From: Agromyces mediolanus
Lineage (GTDB): Bacteria > Actinomycetota > Actinomycetes > Actinomycetales > Microbacteriaceae
Direction: 5' to 3'
NCBI RefSeq assembly: GCF_023715325.1
Contig: NZ_JAMBNX010000002.1
Coordinates: 1 to 64,000, forward strand
Length of the DNA stretch: 64,000 nucleotides
The notes beneath the pieces are model-generated. The model did not search any database. It had not been told where the DNA came from and worked only from the letters and a program-made list of their open reading frames with translations. This document shows positions 63,285 through 64,000 of this stretch, one piece after another; within the stretch, counting starts at the first letter, position 1, and each line of letters begins with the position of its first letter. The translations under genes and the position numbers were made by a program.

Positions 63285-63847
63285 CCCGCCCGCCGTTCGA
63301 GCCCGTCGCCGAGCGCGACCTCCGCATCGTCTCGGCCCAGCTCGGCCGCGAGGCGCGCAACGTCGTCGGCATCGCGGCTCGCTGCGTCTGCGGGGCCCCG
63401 ACCGTCGTCGCCACCGCCCCGCGGCTGGCCGACGGCACGCCGTTCCCGACCTTCTACTACCTGAGCCACCCCGCCGCCACCGCGGCGATGAGCTTCCTCG
63501 AGGCCGCCCAGCTCATGGTCGAGTGCAATGAGCTGCTGCACGCCGACGCCGAGCTCGCCGCGGGCTACGCCCGGGCCCACGAGGAGTACCTGGCCGACCG
63601 CGCCCAGTTCGGCGAGGTGCCGGAGATCGCCGGCGTCTCGGCCGGCGGCATGCCGAATCGCGTCAAGTGCCTGCACGCGGTCGCCGCGCACGCGCTCGCC
63701 GCCGGCCCCGGCGCGAACCCCGTCGGCGACCTCGCGCTCGCCCGCTCGAGCTGGTCGCCGGAGGTCTGCCAGTGCGCCGACTACGGCATCGACCGACTGC
63801 CGGGTGCCGCCGACGACGCGCCGCCGACCGCGGAGCCGGGCCGATGA
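63281..63847 (+). CDS. DUF501 protein
   Basis: 188-residue cytosolic protein with the DUF501 body (about 10-170): REARNVVGIAARCVCGAPTVVATAPRL, PTFYYLSHPAATAAMSFLEAA and the end GGMPNRVKCLHAVAAHALAAGPGANPVGD. Conserved Cys and His residues (CVCG, KCLH, CQCADYG) hint at metal binding, but the function is unknown. ATGA overlap with both neighbours indicates tight operon coupling. Confidence 0.92.
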   Translation: MTRPPFEPVAERDLRIVSAQLGREARNVVGIAARCVCGAPTVVATAPRLADGTPFPTFYYLSHPAATAAMSFLEAAQLMVECNELLHADAELAAGYARAHEEYLADRAQFGEVPEIAGVSAGGMPNRVKCLHAVAAHALAAGPGANPVGDLALARSSWSPEVCQCADYGIDRLPGAADDAPPTAEPGR

Positions 63848-64000
63848 CCTCGCGCCGGCGCGGCGGCCGGGTGTCGCGGCTCGTGCGCGGGCTCGCGCTC
63901 GTCGCCGCGACCGCGGGCCTCGTCGGCGTCGGTGCGGCCCCCGCGCACGCGGACACCGTCCGCGACCTCGAGTACTGGCTCAGCGAGTACGGCTTCTCCA
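63844..64000 (+). CDS. Secreted S8-type serine protease, 5' part
   Basis: Only 52 codons are inside the window. A twin-Arg/Arg-rich start (MTSRRRGGRVSRLVRG) is followed by a hydrophobic core and an APAHADT cleavage site, a clear Sec-type signal peptide; the mature start TVRDLEYWLSEYGF resembles the subtilisin-like S8 proteases that follow DUF501 in Microbacteriaceae. The catalytic domain lies beyond the window, so the assignment rests on the signal peptide, first residues and gene order. Confidence 0.65.
   Translation, partial: MTSRRRGGRVSRLVRGLALVAATAGLVGVGAAPAHADTVRDLEYWLSEYGFS

Overview
High-GC (roughly 70% or more) actinobacterial chromosome segment. Gene content and order (rsmI-metG-tatD-rsmA-ispE; tRNA-Gln-glmU-prs; rplY-pth-mfd-mazG-hisS-eno-ftsB-DUF501-S8 peptidase) point to a Microbacteriaceae-type organism; this is inferred from gene families and order, not from any database search. 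The window opens in the last ~76 nt of a 5S rRNA gene and its terminator, and ends inside a secreted subtilisin-like protease gene. No prophage, insertion sequence, CRISPR array or biosynthetic cluster was seen. The closest thing to a mobile gene is a DUF222/HNH nuclease gene between pmt and rsmI.

Layout. 0.1-8.5 kb: thioredoxin-fold protein, DUF3054, PnuC, a methyltransferase, a J-domain/NERD fusion, M18 aminopeptidase, rhodanese. 8.5-17.6 kb: L-serine ammonia-lyase, a DrrAB-type exporter, a very large SARP/AfsR-like regulator, and a metY plus CoA-binding-protein pair. 17.6-20.6 kb: guanidinium exporter gene behind a guanidine-III riboswitch, then an oxidoreductase/TetR divergon with two matching operators. 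20.6-32.6 kb: Pmt mannosyltransferase, HNH protein, rsmI, a quinone-reductase-like gene, metG, tatD, rsmA, ispE, ABC-F. 32.6-39.4 kb: PadR/serine-hydrolase divergon with an AT-rich operator, methionine importer metQNI, a zinc-chaperone-like lipoprotein under a Zur-type box, MarR. 39.5-44.4 kb: tRNA-Gln, glmU, prs, acyl-CoA ligase, HTH protein. 44.4-50.3 kb: DUF202 pair and a gluconate unit (gnd, gntK, gntP, FadR-type regulator). 50.4-64 kb: rplY, pth, RNase H, mfd, nhaA, LysE exporter, mazG, hisS, eno, ftsB/divIC, DUF501, S8 protease.

Three window-wide patterns are worth attention. First, many gene ends carry 12-18 nt tandem repeats, and in six genes the repeat copies the stop codon in frame. 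Second, the same kind of 15 or 18 nt duplication occurs in frame inside disordered protein termini. Third, about twenty genes have a TANNNT-like -10 element ending only 6-7 nt before the start codon, predicting leaderless mRNAs; this was used to choose several starts. All positions were read by hand; families were assigned from motifs and remembered homologues.
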